NCBI RefSeq assembly: GCF_029589055.1
Contig: NZ_JARQZP010000007.1
Location: 1,984,001-2,048,000, forward strand
DNA length: 64,000 nt
Direction: 5' to 3'
Origin: Vibrio hannami
GTDB taxonomy: Bacteria; Pseudomonadota; Gammaproteobacteria; Enterobacterales; Vibrionaceae
The first letter of the stretch is position 1. Every line of letters begins with the position of its first letter. The notes below the pieces were generated by a model. That model was not told the DNA's origin, ran no database searches, and saw only the letters and a list, made by a program, of their open reading frames with translations. This document shows, one piece after another, positions 36,200 to 45,660 of this stretch. A program made the position numbers and the translations under genes.

Positions 36200-36244
36200 C
36201 GCGACTAATGGAAAACATCTTACAAAGATTTTTCATTAGCCGCG
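36200..36244 (-). promoter_or_regulatory. pnp: pnp leader hairpin (candidate RNase III autoregulation site)
   Basis: On the minus strand CGCGGCTAATGAAAAATCTT pairs with the inverse AAGATGTTTTCCATTAGTCG plus CG, around a 3-base loop. The roughly 20-bp imperfect duplex begins about 48 bases before the pnp start. In E. coli a double-stranded pnp leader is cut by RNase III and then used by PNPase to repress itself. Confidence 0.7.
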
Positions 36245-36375
36245 ACCTTATGGTCGACTGCGGTGACTGTAATACTCAAAAAAGTGTTTGTTACAAACTA
36301 CGCTATGCGCAGATGGGCAGTAGTATAGATGAAAACCGAGATAAGTGCAGGTGGTTATAGGTAAATTCTGGGACA

Positions 36376-36409
36376 GAAAAAGAAAAAGGGGCTCAAAAGC
36401 CCCTTTTTC
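36376..36409 (-). terminator. Terminator of rpsO
   Basis: GAAAAAGGGGCT at 36382-36393 pairs perfectly with AGCCCCTTTTTC at 36398-36409 around CAAA; T-rich on the minus strand. It lies 14 bases after the rpsO stop. Confidence 0.92.
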
Positions 36410-36422
36410 ATACAAACTGATC

Positions 36423-36692
36423 TTAGCGACGTAGGCCTAGACGTTTGATTAGGTCGTGGTAACGAGCTAGATCTTTACCTTTAAGGTAGTCTAGAAGCTT
36501 ACGACGACGAGAAACCATGCGTAGAAGACCGCGACGGCTGTGGTGGTCTTGCTTGTGGTTTGCAAAGTGACCTTGTAGGTGGTTGATAGAAGCAGTAAGT
36601 AGAGCTACCTGTACTTCTGGTGAACCTGTGTCGCCTTCGCCACGTGCGTAGTCAGCAACGATTGCTGCTTTAGTTTCTGCATTCAGAGACAT
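36423..36692 (-). CDS. rpsO: 30S ribosomal protein S15
   Basis: 89-residue primary 16S rRNA-binding protein of the small subunit platform. GDTGSPEVQVALLTASINHLQGHFANHKQDHHSRRGLLRMV is the highly conserved core (split here: GDTGSPEVQ, HFANHKQDHHSRRGL). It lies between truB and pnp, the standard order, and is preceded by a 224-base gap that carries a heptanucleotide repeat. Confidence 0.98.
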   Translation of the reverse strand: MSLNAETKAAIVADYARGEGDTGSPEVQVALLTASINHLQGHFANHKQDHHSRRGLLRMVSRRRKLLDYLKGKDLARYHDLIKRLGLRR

Positions 36693-36867
36693 AATTCTCT
36701 CCTAATAAGAGTAAGTTAAACACTGTGCCAGCCAATCTCTGATTCAGCCGACACGAGGAGCGCGAATTATACGGGAGGAAATATAATTACGCAAACAAAA
36801 TGTACTATTTCAATCAAGGTTAAAGGTTACGGGACGGGCTACGCCCTACTGGTAACAGGAAGATCAA

Positions 36868-36909
36868 TGTAACCTGTAACCTGTAACCTGTAACCTGTAA
36901 CCTGTAACC
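36868..36909. repeat. Heptanucleotide tandem repeat
   Basis: Six perfect copies of TGTAACC in a row, 42 bases, 7 bases after the truB stop codon. A related single unit (GGTAACAGG) occurs a few bases to the left. The tract should vary in copy number by slippage. Confidence 0.95.
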
Positions 36910-36916
36910 TTATATC

Positions 36917-37855
36917 CTAGTCCCTAAAAACAACCAGCCTTTTCGGCGCTATCTTGCCATCGTCGTCGATTTCGCCGACACCGATAAATAGTTTCTCTTC
37001 ACCAGAAGTCATACGCACCTGACCTTCAGCTGGTGCTCCAAACACCTGTACTGGCTGGCCATGTTGTACCATATCTGTAAGCTCTGGAATCAGGTTTACT
37101 TCCGGTAGATCCTGCACCGCAGTATCCATAGGAAGAAGAATCGGGTCCAATAGCTCTTTTGGCTGGATATCCTGCTCTCTTGCCTGCTCAAGAAGTTCTT
37201 CAAGCTGCTCAATAGTGACCATCTTTTCGTAGGGGTAGTGAGATACACCAGTACGACGGAGGTAAGTCACATGAGCGCCACAGCTTAACATTTCCCCAAG
37301 GTCATCAACGATGGTGCGAATGTAAGTGCCTTTTGAGCAGTGCACTTCCATCTCTACTTCATCGCCTTCAAATCTCAGCAGTTCAATATCGTAAACCGTG
37401 ATTTTTCTCGATTCACGCGGGACCTCAATACCTTCACGAGCATACTCGTACAGAGGCTTACCCTGATACTTCAGAGCAGAAAACATGGAAGGAATCTGGT
37501 CAGTGGTGCCACGGGACTTGGCAATGCAACGCTCTAACTGACCGCGATCGACTTTTACCGGACGAGTTTCAACCACTTCACCATCAGAGTCTGAGGTATT
37601 GGTACGCTCACCCAGCTTCGCGATAACCCGGTAGCGCTTATCTGAATCCAGAAGGAACTGAGAAAACTTCGTCGCTTCACCCAAACAAATAGGAAGCATA
37701 CCAGTCGCCAGTGGGTCAAGAGCCCCTGTGTGCCCTGCTTTTTCTGCGAAATAGATACGCTTTACTTTTTGAAGCGCATCATTAGAAGAAATTCCTGTCG
37801 GCTTGTCTAAAAGGACAACACCGTTTACCGGACGACCTTTACGACGACGAGCCAT
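36917..37855 (-). CDS. truB: tRNA pseudouridine-55 synthase
   Basis: Makes the universally conserved pseudouridine 55 in the T-loop of tRNAs. The catalytic Asp is in GHTGALDPLATGMLPICLGEA (split: GHTGALDPLATG) near residue 47; YRVIAKLGERTNTSDSDGEV follows and the C-terminal part is PUA-like. Length 312. Its ATG overlaps the rbfA stop by one base, giving translational coupling. Confidence 0.96.
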   Translation of the reverse strand: MARRRKGRPVNGVVLLDKPTGISSNDALQKVKRIYFAEKAGHTGALDPLATGMLPICLGEATKFSQFLLDSDKRYRVIAKLGERTNTSDSDGEVVETRPVKVDRGQLERCIAKSRGTTDQIPSMFSALKYQGKPLYEYAREGIEVPRESRKITVYDIELLRFEGDEVEMEVHCSKGTYIRTIVDDLGEMLSCGAHVTYLRRTGVSHYPYEKMVTIEQLEELLEQAREQDIQPKELLDPILLPMDTAVQDLPEVNLIPELTDMVQHGQPVQVFGAPAEGQVRMTSGEEKLFIGVGEIDDDGKIAPKRLVVFRD

Positions 37856-38250
37856 TACTCTTCTTCCTCACGACCAGATTCTTCAGCACGACGCTTATCG
37901 CTGTTTACAACCTCAGAAACAAGGTTAGACATGCGCATACCTTCAACCAGCGTATTGTCATAAACAAAACGTACTTCTGGAGTCAGGCGAAGACGGATAC
38001 GCTTACCAAGCATCATACGGATATGAGCTTCGTGCTCTTTAAGAGCAGCAAGGCTATCTTCTGGAGTCTGTTCACCCACGCAAAGGAAAGTAACGAATAC
38101 TTTTGCGTAAGCCAGGTCACGTGAAACCTCTACATCAGAGATGGTCACCATCCCCATGCGTGAATCACGGATTTCTCTTTGCAGAATAACTGCTAACTCT
38201 TTTTGTAATTGCTGCGACACGCGCTGCGTGCAGCTAAATTCTTTTGACAT
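37855..38250 (-). CDS. rbfA: Ribosome-binding factor A
   Basis: KH-type 30S assembly factor, needed for late 16S maturation and cold adaptation. The ATG at 38250 (MSKEFSCTQRVSQQLQKELA) matches family N-termini and has GAGAG upstream; an open frame extends 25 codons further but is not conserved. 131 residues, with an acidic tail EESGREEEE. Coupled to truB; separated from infB by 320 bases holding repeats, which is longer than usual. Confidence 0.94.
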   Translation of the reverse strand: MSKEFSCTQRVSQQLQKELAVILQREIRDSRMGMVTISDVEVSRDLAYAKVFVTFLCVGEQTPEDSLAALKEHEAHIRMMLGKRIRLRLTPEVRFVYDNTLVEGMRMSNLVSEVVNSDKRRAEESGREEEE

Positions 38251-38570
38251 AATTTTTCTCTCGCTAATACCGTAAGAAGCACTACCTGTATGGGAATGAT
38301 TCCGCAAACCGCTCAAGACATCCATGTACGCTTAAAATTGCACATCCATGTGCAATTATGTTTGCTCCATCACACCCACACAGGCAATTACAAACTTTCT
38401 CGGCATAAGAAAATATGGGGGGATGGTAAAAAACCAGCCCCCCATGGTGTATTCAACAACCTATTCAGTCGTCATCCCTGCGAAGGCAAGGATCTTATAC
38501 CAACGATCACTGTATATTAAATTCCCACTCAAACGCATAGCTAATGCGGGAATGACAGTGTGACCGATGA
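38251..38570. repeat. rbfA-infB gap filled by repeat elements
   Basis: No gene. At 38297-38332 lies a diverged relative of the 22873 element (ATTCCGC, then CATCCATGTACGCT). A perfect hairpin TTGCACA-TCCA-TGTGCAA is at 38338-38355. At 38471-38556 is a REP-like pair, GTCATCCCTGCGAAGGC on the left and GCGGGAATGAC on the right. The insertion splits infB from rbfA without an obvious terminator T run on the minus strand. Confidence 0.65.
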
Positions 38571-41288
38571 TTAGTCAAGCGTACGCTTAACTTCTACAGT
38601 TTCGAATACCTCGATCTGGTCACCAACTCGAACATCATTGTAGTTCTTAACGCCGATACCACACTCGTAGCCATTCTTAACTTCCTGAACGTCATCTTTA
38701 AAGCGACGTAGCGACTCTAGTTCACCTTCGTAGATAACTACGTTATCACGTAGAACACGAATCGGCGCATTACGCTTAATCAGACCTTCAGTAACCATAC
38801 AACCTGCAATTGCACCTAGTTTAGGCGACTTAAATACATCACGTACTTCTGCAAGACCGATGATTTCCTGCTTGAATTCAGGAGCAAGCATACCACCCAT
38901 CGCCTGCTTAACTTCATCGATAAGCTGGTAGATGATCGAGTAGTAACGTAGATCCAGGTTCTCAGCTTCGATAGTACGACGTGCAGATGCATCAGCACGT
39001 ACGTTAAAGCCAAGGATGATAGCGTTAGAAGCCGCTGCTAGTACTGCATCAGTCTCAGTAATACCACCAACACCAGAGCCAACTACGCTTACTTTAACTT
39101 CGTCAGTAGACAGTTTCAGTAGCGAGTCAGTGATTGCTTCTACGGAACCCTGCACGTCGGCTTTCAGTACTACGTTCAGCTCAGCAACTTCACCAGCTGC
39201 CATATTAGAGAACATGTTCTCTAGTTTAGCCTTCTGCTGACGAGCTAGTTTAACTTCACGGAATTTACCCTGACGGTAGTTCGCTACTTCACGCGCTTTA
39301 CGCTCATCACGTACAACTGTTGCTTCATCACCAGAAGCTGGAACACCAGAAAGGCCGATGATTTCCACAGGGATAGAAGGGCCAGCAGTGAAGATCTCTT
39401 TACCGATTTCATCACGCATTGCACGAACACGGCCATATTCCTGACCACAAAGAAGGATATCACCTTTGTTCAGAGTACCAGACTGAACCAGTACAGTTGC
39501 AACAGGGCCGCGACCTTTATCAAGACGAGATTCAACAACAACACCTGATGCCATGCCATCTGCAACAGCAGTCAACTCAAGAACCTCTGCCTGTAGAAGA
39601 ATCGCTTCTAACAGACCTTCGATGTTTGTACCCTGTTTTGCAGAGATGTGAACAAACATGTTCTCACCGCCCCACTCTTCAGGAATAACGTCGTACTGAG
39701 CTAGCTCGTTCTTAACGTTGTCTGGGTTAGCTTCTTCTTTATCGATCTTGTTTACCGCAACAATCAGAGGTACACCCGCCGCTTTAGCGTGCTGAATCGC
39801 TTCGATTGTCTGTGGCATCACACCATCATCTGCAGCAACAACAAGTACAACGATATCCGTAGCCTGAGCACCACGAGCACGCATTGCTGTAAATGCTGCG
39901 TGTCCAGGAGTATCCAGGAACGTAATCATGCCGTTGTCAGTTTCTACATGGTATGCACCGATGTGCTGAGTAATACCACCCGCTTCGCCTGAAGCAACGT
40001 GCGCTTTACGGATATAGTCAAGTGTCGATGTTTTACCATGGTCAACGTGACCCATGATAGTTACAACCGGAGCACGTGGCACAGCTTCAGCTGTATCATC
40101 ACGATCAGACAGAACAGCTTCTTCCAGTTCATTCTCCTTACGAAGAACAACCTTGTGGCCCATCTCTTCCGCTACTAGCTGTGCTGTTTCCTGGTCAATA
40201 ACTTGGTTGATAGTCGCCATAGCGCCCATCTTCATCATCACTTTGATAACTTCTGTCGCTTTAACCGACATCTTGTTAGCAAGTTCAGAAACAACAATAG
40301 TTTCACCGATAACAACGTCTTGCTTAGCTACTGTAGCAGTCTTATCAAAGCCATGTTGCATTGAAGTTGGCTTAGCTAGCTTACCTTTGCGGCCTTTACC
40401 ACGCTGGTTGCGACCACCACGGTTGTTTGCGTTCGCTGTGTTGTCATCATTGCCACCTGCTTTCTTCTTGCGCTTGCGGCGTCCACCGTCTGCACGGCGG
40501 TCTGCTTCATCTTCAGCTTCACGGGCATAAGTAGAAGTCGTCACATGATAGTCAGATTTATCTTCCTGTGCTTTCTTCTGCTCTTCTTCTTTCCAACGCG
40601 CCTCGTTTTCTTCGGCTAGCTTGCGAGCTTCTTCAGCCAATCTTGCGGCTTCTTGCTCTGCTTTACGCTTAGCTTCTTCTTCCTGGCGACGTTTCAATTC
40701 TTCTGCTTCTTTCTGCGCTGCTTCTTGCATAGCTTTTTCTGCTGGATTCTCTTCGCGTTTCGCAGCTTCTTCCACTTCACGTTTAGCCTTATCAGCTTCG
40801 CGTTTTGCTTTTTCTTCAGCTTCACGCTTCGCTTTCTCTTCGGCTTCACGCTTCGCAGCTTCTTCTGCTTCGCGTTTTGCTTGCTCTTCAGCCAGACGCT
40901 TTGCTTCTGCTTCGCGCTTAGCTGCCTCTTCTGCTTCGCGCATCGCAGCTTCTTCAGCCTCGCGCTTAGCTTCTTCATCTACTGCGCTACGTTTAACGTA
41001 TGTACGTTTTTTGCGCACTTCAACTTGCACATTCTTACTCTTACCGCCGCTCGCTGCAACACTTAATGTGCTGCGAGTCTTACGTTGAAGAGTTAAACGA
41101 GTTGGCTGAGCCTCACCTGAGGTATCACCATGCTCTTTTTTAAGATGTGTTAGTAGCTGCTGCTTCTCATCTTCAGAAACAACATCGTTGCCCGACTTTT
41201 TAATACCGGCATCAGCAAGTTGTTCGATCAAGCGTTCAACCGGTGTACCGATCTCTTCACTCAGGTTTTTTACTGTAAGTTGCGTCAT
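38571..41288 (-). CDS. infB: Translation initiation factor IF-2
   Basis: GTPase that places initiator tRNA on the 30S subunit and promotes subunit joining. 905 residues. N-terminal IF2N domain (LTVKNLSEEIGTPVERLIEQ), a long charged coiled region of A-K-R-E-A-E-E repeats (about 100-220), a second IF2N block, then the G domain near 405 with GHVDHGKTS, DTPGHAAFT and NKIDK, and the C-terminal fMet-tRNA-binding domains. It begins 24 bases after the restored end of nusA. Confidence 0.97.
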   Translation of the reverse strand: MTQLTVKNLSEEIGTPVERLIEQLADAGIKKSGNDVVSEDEKQQLLTHLKKEHGDTSGEAQPTRLTLQRKTRSTLSVAASGGKSKNVQVEVRKKRTYVKRSAVDEEAKREAEEAAMREAEEAAKREAEAKRLAEEQAKREAEEAAKREAEEKAKREAEEKAKREADKAKREVEEAAKREENPAEKAMQEAAQKEAEELKRRQEEEAKRKAEQEAARLAEEARKLAEENEARWKEEEQKKAQEDKSDYHVTTSTYAREAEDEADRRADGGRRKRKKKAGGNDDNTANANNRGGRNQRGKGRKGKLAKPTSMQHGFDKTATVAKQDVVIGETIVVSELANKMSVKATEVIKVMMKMGAMATINQVIDQETAQLVAEEMGHKVVLRKENELEEAVLSDRDDTAEAVPRAPVVTIMGHVDHGKTSTLDYIRKAHVASGEAGGITQHIGAYHVETDNGMITFLDTPGHAAFTAMRARGAQATDIVVLVVAADDGVMPQTIEAIQHAKAAGVPLIVAVNKIDKEEANPDNVKNELAQYDVIPEEWGGENMFVHISAKQGTNIEGLLEAILLQAEVLELTAVADGMASGVVVESRLDKGRGPVATVLVQSGTLNKGDILLCGQEYGRVRAMRDEIGKEIFTAGPSIPVEIIGLSGVPASGDEATVVRDERKAREVANYRQGKFREVKLARQQKAKLENMFSNMAAGEVAELNVVLKADVQGSVEAITDSLLKLSTDEVKVSVVGSGVGGITETDAVLAAASNAIILGFNVRADASARRTIEAENLDLRYYSIIYQLIDEVKQAMGGMLAPEFKQEIIGLAEVRDVFKSPKLGAIAGCMVTEGLIKRNAPIRVLRDNVVIYEGELESLRRFKDDVQEVKNGYECGIGVKNYNDVRVGDQIEVFETVEVKRTLD
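40600..40990 (-). repeat. infB: Degenerate tandem repeats in the infB linker
   Basis: The DNA encodes repeated seven-residue units of the type A/K-K-R-E-A-E-E, giving a highly charged alpha-helical linker. The number of units is expected to differ between strains. The minus-strand frame is the real one; opposite-strand open frames here are artefacts of the repeat. Confidence 0.8.
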
Positions 41289-41312
41289 TCCGCTACCTCC
41301 TACTTGCTGAAA

Positions 41313-42801
41313 TTATTCTTCATCGCCAAACCAGCAGATATTACGAGCCGCCATGATTAATTCACCTGCGCGCTCTTCTGTCAGACCCTCAACGCCTTCT
41401 AGAATCATCAATACCCTGGTCAGCCAAGTCTTCTAGTGTTGCAACACCTTTAGCTGCTAGTTTGAACGCCATTTCGCGCTCAAGACCTTCAAGACCAAGC
41501 AGATCTTCTGCTGGCTCGATGCCTTCAAATGATTCTTCCTGAGCTAGAGCAAGTGTTGTCAGTGCTTCTTTAGCACGACCACGTAGCTCTTCAACGATCT
41601 CTTCATTCAGACCATCGATTTCAAGAAGCTCATTAACTGGAACGTAGGCTACTTCTTCAAGCGTTGAGAAACCTTCTTCAACAAGTAGCTCTGCAAAGTC
41701 CTGTTCGATATCCAGGTACTTCATAAAATTCTCGATAGAAGCAACAGATTCTTCCTGATGTTTCTTCTCAAGATCTTCAACAGTCATTACGTTCAGTTCC
41801 CAACCAGTTAGTTGAGAAGCCAGACGTACGTTCTGACCAGCACGGCCGATAGCCTGTGCTAGGTTGTCCGCTTCTACTGCGATATCCATTGAGTTTGCAT
41901 CTTCGTCAACGATGATAGATGCAACATCAGCTGGTGCCATCGCATTGATAACGAACTGAGCCGGGTTATCGTCCCAAAGAACGATATCGATACGCTCGCC
42001 GCCAAGCTCACCAGATACAGCCTGTACACGTGCGCCACGCATACCAACACAAGCACCAACAGGGTCGATACGCTTGTCGTTAGTTTTCACTGCGATTTTT
42101 GCGCGAGAACCAGGATCGCGAGCTGCGCCACGAAGTTCGATAAGCTCTTCTGCAATTTCTGGCACTTCGATGCGGAATAGTTCAGTCAGCATCTCTGGCT
42201 TAGAACGAGTGATAAATAGCTGGAAACCACGTGCTTCTGGAGCAACTTTGTAAAGAAGACCACGTACACGGTCACCTGGACGGAAGTTTTCACGAGGAAG
42301 CTGGTCATCGCGTAGGATAACTGCTTCTGCGTTGTTACCAAGATCAAGCACGATAGTGTCGCGGTTTACTTTCTTAACAACACCAGTTACCAGCTCACCT
42401 TCGTTATCGATGAACTGCTCAACAATCTGTGCGCGTTCAGCTTCACGTACTTTCTGTACGATTACCTGCTTCGCTGTTTGCGTAGTGATACGGTCGAAAG
42501 TTACTGAATCGATTTCATCTTCGATGTAACCGCCAACTTCGATAGTCTCATCTTCGTATTGCGCAGCTTCAAGAGAGATCTCCTTAGTTGGATTCTCTAC
42601 TTCTTCAACTGCCATCCAACGACGGAATGTGTCGAATTCACCCGTTTTACGATCGATTTCAACACGAACTTCAATCTCAACTTCGTATTTCTTTTTTGTA
42701 GCAGTCGCAAGTGCAATTTCAAGCGCTTCAAAGATTCGCTCACGAGGAACAGCTTTCTCGTTAGAAACAGCTTCAACAACCGCTAAAATTTCTCTGTTCA
42801 T
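41313..42801 (-). pseudogene. nusA: Transcription termination/antitermination factor NusA, frameshifted near its end
   Basis: RNA polymerase-binding factor for pausing, termination and antitermination. The frame from 42801 is normal through the N-terminal domain, S1, KH1, KH2 and the first acidic repeat, up to ADQGIDD at about residue 465. There, near 41403, one extra T (GATGATTCTAGAA) shifts the frame and gives SRRR and a stop at 41389. Removing one base restores LEGVEGLTEERAGELIMAAR and the expected end at 41313, 495 residues in total. As written the last 25 residues of the second acidic repeat are lost; the essential core is intact, so the protein could still work. Confidence 0.88.
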
Positions 42802-42836
42802 TTTTCCAGCCTCTTAAGCTCTTCTCTCTAGGAGAA

Positions 42837-43292
42837 CTAAAATTTAGGGATCAGGTTAGCTTTAGAAATATTGCTTAGTGCAAACTCTTCTTCTTGTCCG
42901 TCTACAGTAACGGTAATGGTTTCACCTTCAACGGAATGGATAACACCTTTCCACTTACGACGGTTGCCCATAGCCATTTTCAGAACAATGCTGACCTCGT
43001 GACCAATAAACTGTTGATAATGTTCTGCTTTAAACAGTGGTCTCTCCAGACCTGGTGAAGAAACTTCCAGGTTGTAAGCCACTGTAATTGGATCTTCAAC
43101 ATCCATTACGGCACTCACCTGGTGGCTCACTTCGGCACAATCATCCACATTGATGCCATTTTCGCTATCGATAAAGATACGCAGTGTTGAGTGTTCACCC
43201 GCACGGATAAACTCCAAACCAACCAACTCGTACCCAGCAGCTTCTACTGCAGGTTCAAGTAATTCAGTTAGTTGCCTTTCTAAACCAGTCAT
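42837..43292 (-). CDS. rimP: Ribosome maturation factor RimP
   Basis: 30S assembly factor of 151 residues, two domains. LTELLEPAVEAAGYELVGLEF opens the N-terminal domain; the Sm-like C-terminal domain ends SNISKANLIPKF. It is the first gene of rimP-nusA-infB, 35 bases upstream of nusA. A terminator and the two tRNA genes lie upstream. Confidence 0.95.
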   Translation of the reverse strand: MTGLERQLTELLEPAVEAAGYELVGLEFIRAGEHSTLRIFIDSENGINVDDCAEVSHQVSAVMDVEDPITVAYNLEVSSPGLERPLFKAEHYQQFIGHEVSIVLKMAMGNRRKWKGVIHSVEGETITVTVDGQEEEFALSNISKANLIPKF

Positions 43293-43385
43293 TCAAACCA
43301 CTCCAGAAACAAAAAAAGGGCTCAGAGCCCAATCTAACATTCCAAGCAATAATCTATTTTTCTGAAAACCAGAAAAAAAGATAAT

Positions 43386-43413
43386 AAAAAACCCCGATAA
43401 GTCGGGGTTTTTT
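43386..43413. terminator. Terminator downstream of the tRNA genes
   Basis: A perfect 12-bp stem AAAAAACCCCGA/TCGGGGTTTTTT with TAAG loop, T runs in both directions. On the minus strand it would end the secG-tRNA transcript before rimP, with some read-through likely. Confidence 0.88.
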
Positions 43414-43547
43414 AAATGCTGGACCCTGATACATCAAACAACAGCCTATTAATAAGAATCATTAATAAACAAGTCATTCGACTTCATAGTTAATACAATT
43501 CTAGCAAAATATATTAACTATGAACTTGTAAATCAGCATCAAAATAT

Positions 43548-43624
<77 letters not shown>

Positions 43625-43670
43625 TCCGACTGCCGAGCATTATACGCTCAACGGCTTGATTTACAAGTTA

Positions 43671-43755
43671 TGGTGCCGAGAGAGGGACTTGAACCCTCAC
43701 ACCTTACGGCACTAGCACCTCATGCTAGCGTGTCTACCAATTTCACCATCTCGGC
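43671..43755 (-). tRNA. leuU: tRNA-Leu (GAG)
   Basis: 85-base gene on the minus strand, from GCCGAGATGGTGAAATTGG to CTCTCGGCACCA. The anticodon stem CTAGC/GCTAG closes the loop ATGAGGT, anticodon GAG, and a long variable arm (TGCCGTAAGGTG) confirms a class II tRNA. It lies 9 bases after secG, the secG-leuU order of E. coli. Confidence 0.96.
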
Positions 43756-43764
43756 TAAAACGTT

Positions 43765-44103
43765 TTACTGAGGAATCTCGTCACCGCTTTTTTCAGCAGG
43801 TAATTCACTCGGTACTTCAACAGCAGCTTCTACAGCCTGACCTTGTGTAGGGTCAACCCATTGTGATTCAGTCTTATGCGTTGCCATATTACCGAACACT
43901 AGAGCTACTATGAAAAATATTGTTGCACAAATTGCAGTCATTCGGGTTAGGAAGTTACCTGAGCCGCTTGCACCAAAAACTGTGTTTGAGGCACCAGCAC
44001 CGAAAGAGGCTCCCATATCTGCGCCTTTACCTTGTTGAATCAACACCAGGCCAATTAAACCAGCAGCTGCCAACAGGTAAATCACAAGTAGAACCGTAGT
44101 CAT
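43765..44103 (-). CDS. secG: Protein-export membrane protein SecG
   Basis: Small subunit of the SecYEG translocon, 112 residues with two transmembrane helices (about 3-21 and 52-72) joined by a loop containing LIQQGKGADMGASFGAGASN, the strongly conserved SecG motif. The C-terminal tail is acidic and variable. It is followed immediately by tRNA-Leu. Confidence 0.95.
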   Translation of the reverse strand: MTTVLLVIYLLAAAGLIGLVLIQQGKGADMGASFGAGASNTVFGASGSGNFLTRMTAICATIFFIVALVFGNMATHKTESQWVDPTQGQAVEAAVEVPSELPAEKSGDEIPQ

Positions 44104-44310
44104 ATTTCCACCTATGTTTCAAATTGTCGAGCCAGCGCAGTCTTTGACGGATTCAGAGACAAAGCTAGCGACCTCCCTTATCGAAGGCCGAGCAATACTA
44201 TAGGAACGGCTCTTTTCTGACAAGGGGTAATTCATCAAAACTTCACAGATTTGATTTAAATGGTTATTTTATCGGCTACCAATAAAGCTATTGATAGCCG
44301 ATTAGCCTAA

Positions 44311-45648
44311 TTAGCAGCTTTCTTTTACTGCTGCTGCTATCTCGAGTGCTGAGTTTTTCACTAGCTCAGAGTCTTCACCTTCGACCATCACGCGGATTAG
44401 AGGCTCTGTACCTGACTTTCTCAAAAGAACGCGGCCTTTTGTACCAAGCTTCTCTTCCGCAGCTTCAACGGCACTCTTAACTTCTTCAGCTTCAAGGGGA
44501 TTTGAATCGCCAGAGAAACGTACATTTTCAAGAACTTGAGGGTAAAGCGTCATACCTTCAGCAAGTTCCTTAAGCGTCATTTCACTACTGATAACAGAAG
44601 CCAGAACCTGAAGTGCTGCAACAATTGCATCACCTGTTGTCACTTTATCCAATAAGATTACATGCCCGGAGTTTTCAGCGCCAATAGACCAGCCTTTCTC
44701 AAGAAGCTGTTCCATTACATAACGGTCACCCACAGCAGCACGAACAAATGGTATACCTAGCTGTTTAAGGCCATTTTCCATACCCAGGTTGGTCATTAAA
44801 GTACCAACAACACCACCTTTTAGTTCACCACGACGAAGTGCATCGCGAGCGATAATGTACGCAATCTGATCACCATCTACCTTGTTACCTTCATGATCAA
44901 CCATGATGATACGGTCACCATCACCATCAAAAGCCAGACCAAGATCGGCACCTTCTTCTACTACACGTTTCTGCAGAGCACGAACATCCGTAGCACCAAC
45001 CTCATCGTTGATGTTAATGCCATTAGGTTCAACACCCATAGCTACCACTTCCGCACCCAACTCTTTGAATACAGAAGGAGCAATATGGTAGGTCGCACCA
45101 TTTGCACAATCGACAACGATCTTAAGACCAGTAAGGTGAAGCTCTTTAGGGAAAGTGCCTTTACAGAATTCGATATAGCGACCAGCCGCATCATCCAGAC
45201 GCATCGCCTTACCAAGCTCAGAAGACTCAACACACTGAAGCTCTTTATCCAGTTCGGCTTCAATCGCTAGCTCTATTTCATCAGGGAGCTTTGTTCCTTC
45301 AGATGAGAAGAACTTGATACCATTATCGTAATAAGGGTTGTGTGATGCAGAAATAACGATGCCAGCTTCGGCACGGAAAGTCTGAGTAAGATATGCAATC
45401 GCCGGTGTAGGCATTGGCCCTGTCAGAGTCGCTTTTAAGCCAGCAGCAGCAAGACCTGCTTCTAGCGCCGACTCAAGCATATAGCCAGAAATTCGTGGGT
45501 CCTTGCCAATGATTACCTGTTTGGTACCGCTCTTTGCAAGTACTCGACCAGCAGCCCAGCCCAACTTCAGAACAAATTCAGGAGTGATAGGGTATTGCCC
45601 CACTTTTCCTCGTACACCATCGGTACCAAAATATCGTCTTTCTGACAT
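44311..45648 (-). CDS. glmM: Phosphoglucosamine mutase
   Basis: Converts glucosamine-6-phosphate to glucosamine-1-phosphate on the way to UDP-GlcNAc for peptidoglycan and LPS. The phosphoserine loop GIVISASHNPYYDNGIKFF (split: VISASHNPYYDNG) is near residue 98; the metal-binding DGDGDR near 240; the C-terminal RKSGTEPLIRVMVEG binds substrate phosphate. Length 445. It starts 12 bases after folP. Confidence 0.97.
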   Translation of the reverse strand: MSERRYFGTDGVRGKVGQYPITPEFVLKLGWAAGRVLAKSGTKQVIIGKDPRISGYMLESALEAGLAAAGLKATLTGPMPTPAIAYLTQTFRAEAGIVISASHNPYYDNGIKFFSSEGTKLPDEIELAIEAELDKELQCVESSELGKAMRLDDAAGRYIEFCKGTFPKELHLTGLKIVVDCANGATYHIAPSVFKELGAEVVAMGVEPNGININDEVGATDVRALQKRVVEEGADLGLAFDGDGDRIIMVDHEGNKVDGDQIAYIIARDALRRGELKGGVVGTLMTNLGMENGLKQLGIPFVRAAVGDRYVMEQLLEKGWSIGAENSGHVILLDKVTTGDAIVAALQVLASVISSEMTLKELAEGMTLYPQVLENVRFSGDSNPLEAEEVKSAVEAAEEKLGTKGRVLLRKSGTEPLIRVMVEGEDSELVKNSALEIAAAVKESC

Positions 45649-45660
45649 AACAGATCCTAA

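Noticed and set aside
40621..41088. Long plus-strand open frames rich in Ser/Ala and Phe/Cys opposite infB
   Set aside because: They are the complement of the repetitive charged linker of IF-2; the composition is an artefact of the repeats.
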